Assembly: GCA_024280875.1 (NCBI GenBank)
Contig: JAJRPH010000151.1
Span: 1-6,629 of the forward strand
DNA: 6,629 nt
From: Deltaproteobacteria bacterium
GTDB taxonomy: Bacteria > Desulfobacterota > Desulfobacteria > Desulfobacterales > Desulfosalsimonadaceae
Direction: 5' to 3'
Made by a program: the position numbers and the translations under genes. Below, piece after piece: positions 6,340 to 6,629 of this stretch (positions are counted from its first letter, which is position 1; every line of letters starts with the position of its first letter). A model generated the notes under the pieces. That model did not search any database. It saw only the letters and a list, made by a program, of their open reading frames with translations, and had not been told where the DNA came from.

Positions 6340-6629
6340 ATGCCGACGATTTCTGTTGTCCTTCCCGTATACAACGACGAGCATTATATATCGCAAACCT
6401 TAGATAGTATACTCAATCAGACCTTTCCTGATTTTGAACTGCTAATAGTGGATGACGGTTCAACGGATAATACGTCCAACATATTGAAAGATTATGCGGC
6501 AAAAGATTCCCGGATTCATATTTTTAATCAGGCAAATAAAGGGATTACTCTTTCTTTGAACCGGGGAATTAGAAAAAGTTCAGGCCAATATATTGCAAGA
6601 GCCGATTCCGGCGATTTATCCGAAATCGA
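6340..6629 (+). CDS. GT2-type (GT-A fold) glycosyltransferase, 3' partial
   Basis: First 96 codons of an inverting-type glycosyltransferase family 2 protein, cut by the right edge. It begins MPTISVVLPVYNDEHYISQT, the standard start of the GT-A nucleotide-binding fold. It continues with LDSILNQTFPDFELLIVDDG (21-40), whose D38-D39 pair contacts the nucleotide, then STDNT, then ANKGITLSLNRGI (65-77). The segment that normally carries the metal-binding DxD (family form RMDADD) reads RADSGD (87-92), so the middle acid is Gly91 while D89 and D92 remain. The start is well supported: GGAG at 6330-6333 lies six bases before the ATG and 33 bases after the asnB stop. Position suggests the same transcript as asnB and a role in the same glycan. 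Acceptor and donor are unknown, and the catalytic base region lies outside the window. Confidence 0.9.
   Translation, partial: MPTISVVLPVYNDEHYISQTLDSILNQTFPDFELLIVDDGSTDNTSNILKDYAAKDSRIHIFNQANKGITLSLNRGIRKSSGQYIARADSGDLSEI

Overview
The window is a single-strand (+) block of surface-polysaccharide genes. It reads as an internal piece of an ABC-transporter-dependent O-antigen or related glycan cluster. No complete transcription unit boundary is visible. The first gene is cut by the left edge and the last by the right edge. No convincing promoter or terminator was found, and no stretch over 300 bases lacks a gene. The sequence is only moderately GC-rich and uneven: by hand count 16 of 60 bases are G/C in 2281-2340, against 36 of 60 in 5041-5100. 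This mosaic pattern is usual for polysaccharide loci. Gene content suggests a Gram-negative bacterium. The four-helix-bundle relict with its GAACCCC-type heptamers reminds me of Desulfobacterota and other environmental Gram-negatives, but that is a weak inference.

Layout: (1) 2-763, Wzm-type ABC-2 permease lacking its N-terminus. (2) 764-966, a 203-base gap where Wzm and Wzt genes normally sit close together. It holds what looks like an internally deleted relict of a four-helix-bundle (S23/IVP-like) gene, followed directly by a heptamer tandem array that runs into the next start codon. (3) 967-2262, Wzt ATPase with an added C-terminal domain of the glycan-recognition type. (4) 2259-3221, FkbM-family methyltransferase overlapping wzt by ATGA. 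(5) 3249-3284, an 11-codon mini-ORF with a good ribosome site, whose stop abuts the next start. (6) 3285-4454, GT4-type glycosyltransferase. (7) 4495-6306, class II amidotransferase/asparagine synthetase (AsnB type). (8) 6340-6629, 5' part of a GT2-type glycosyltransferase.

How they fit together: glycosyltransferases build a lipid-linked chain in the cytoplasm. The methyltransferase probably modifies a sugar, possibly the chain end. Wzm/Wzt then exports the chain across the inner membrane, with the Wzt C-terminal domain probably recognising the finished glycan. The AsnB-like enzyme may amidate a sugar or simply make asparagine. I see no evidence of a wholly new biological system. The most unusual part is the relict-plus-heptamer insertion between wzm and wzt, where the wzt start lies at the edge of a 7-base repeat and has no Shine-Dalgarno sequence.
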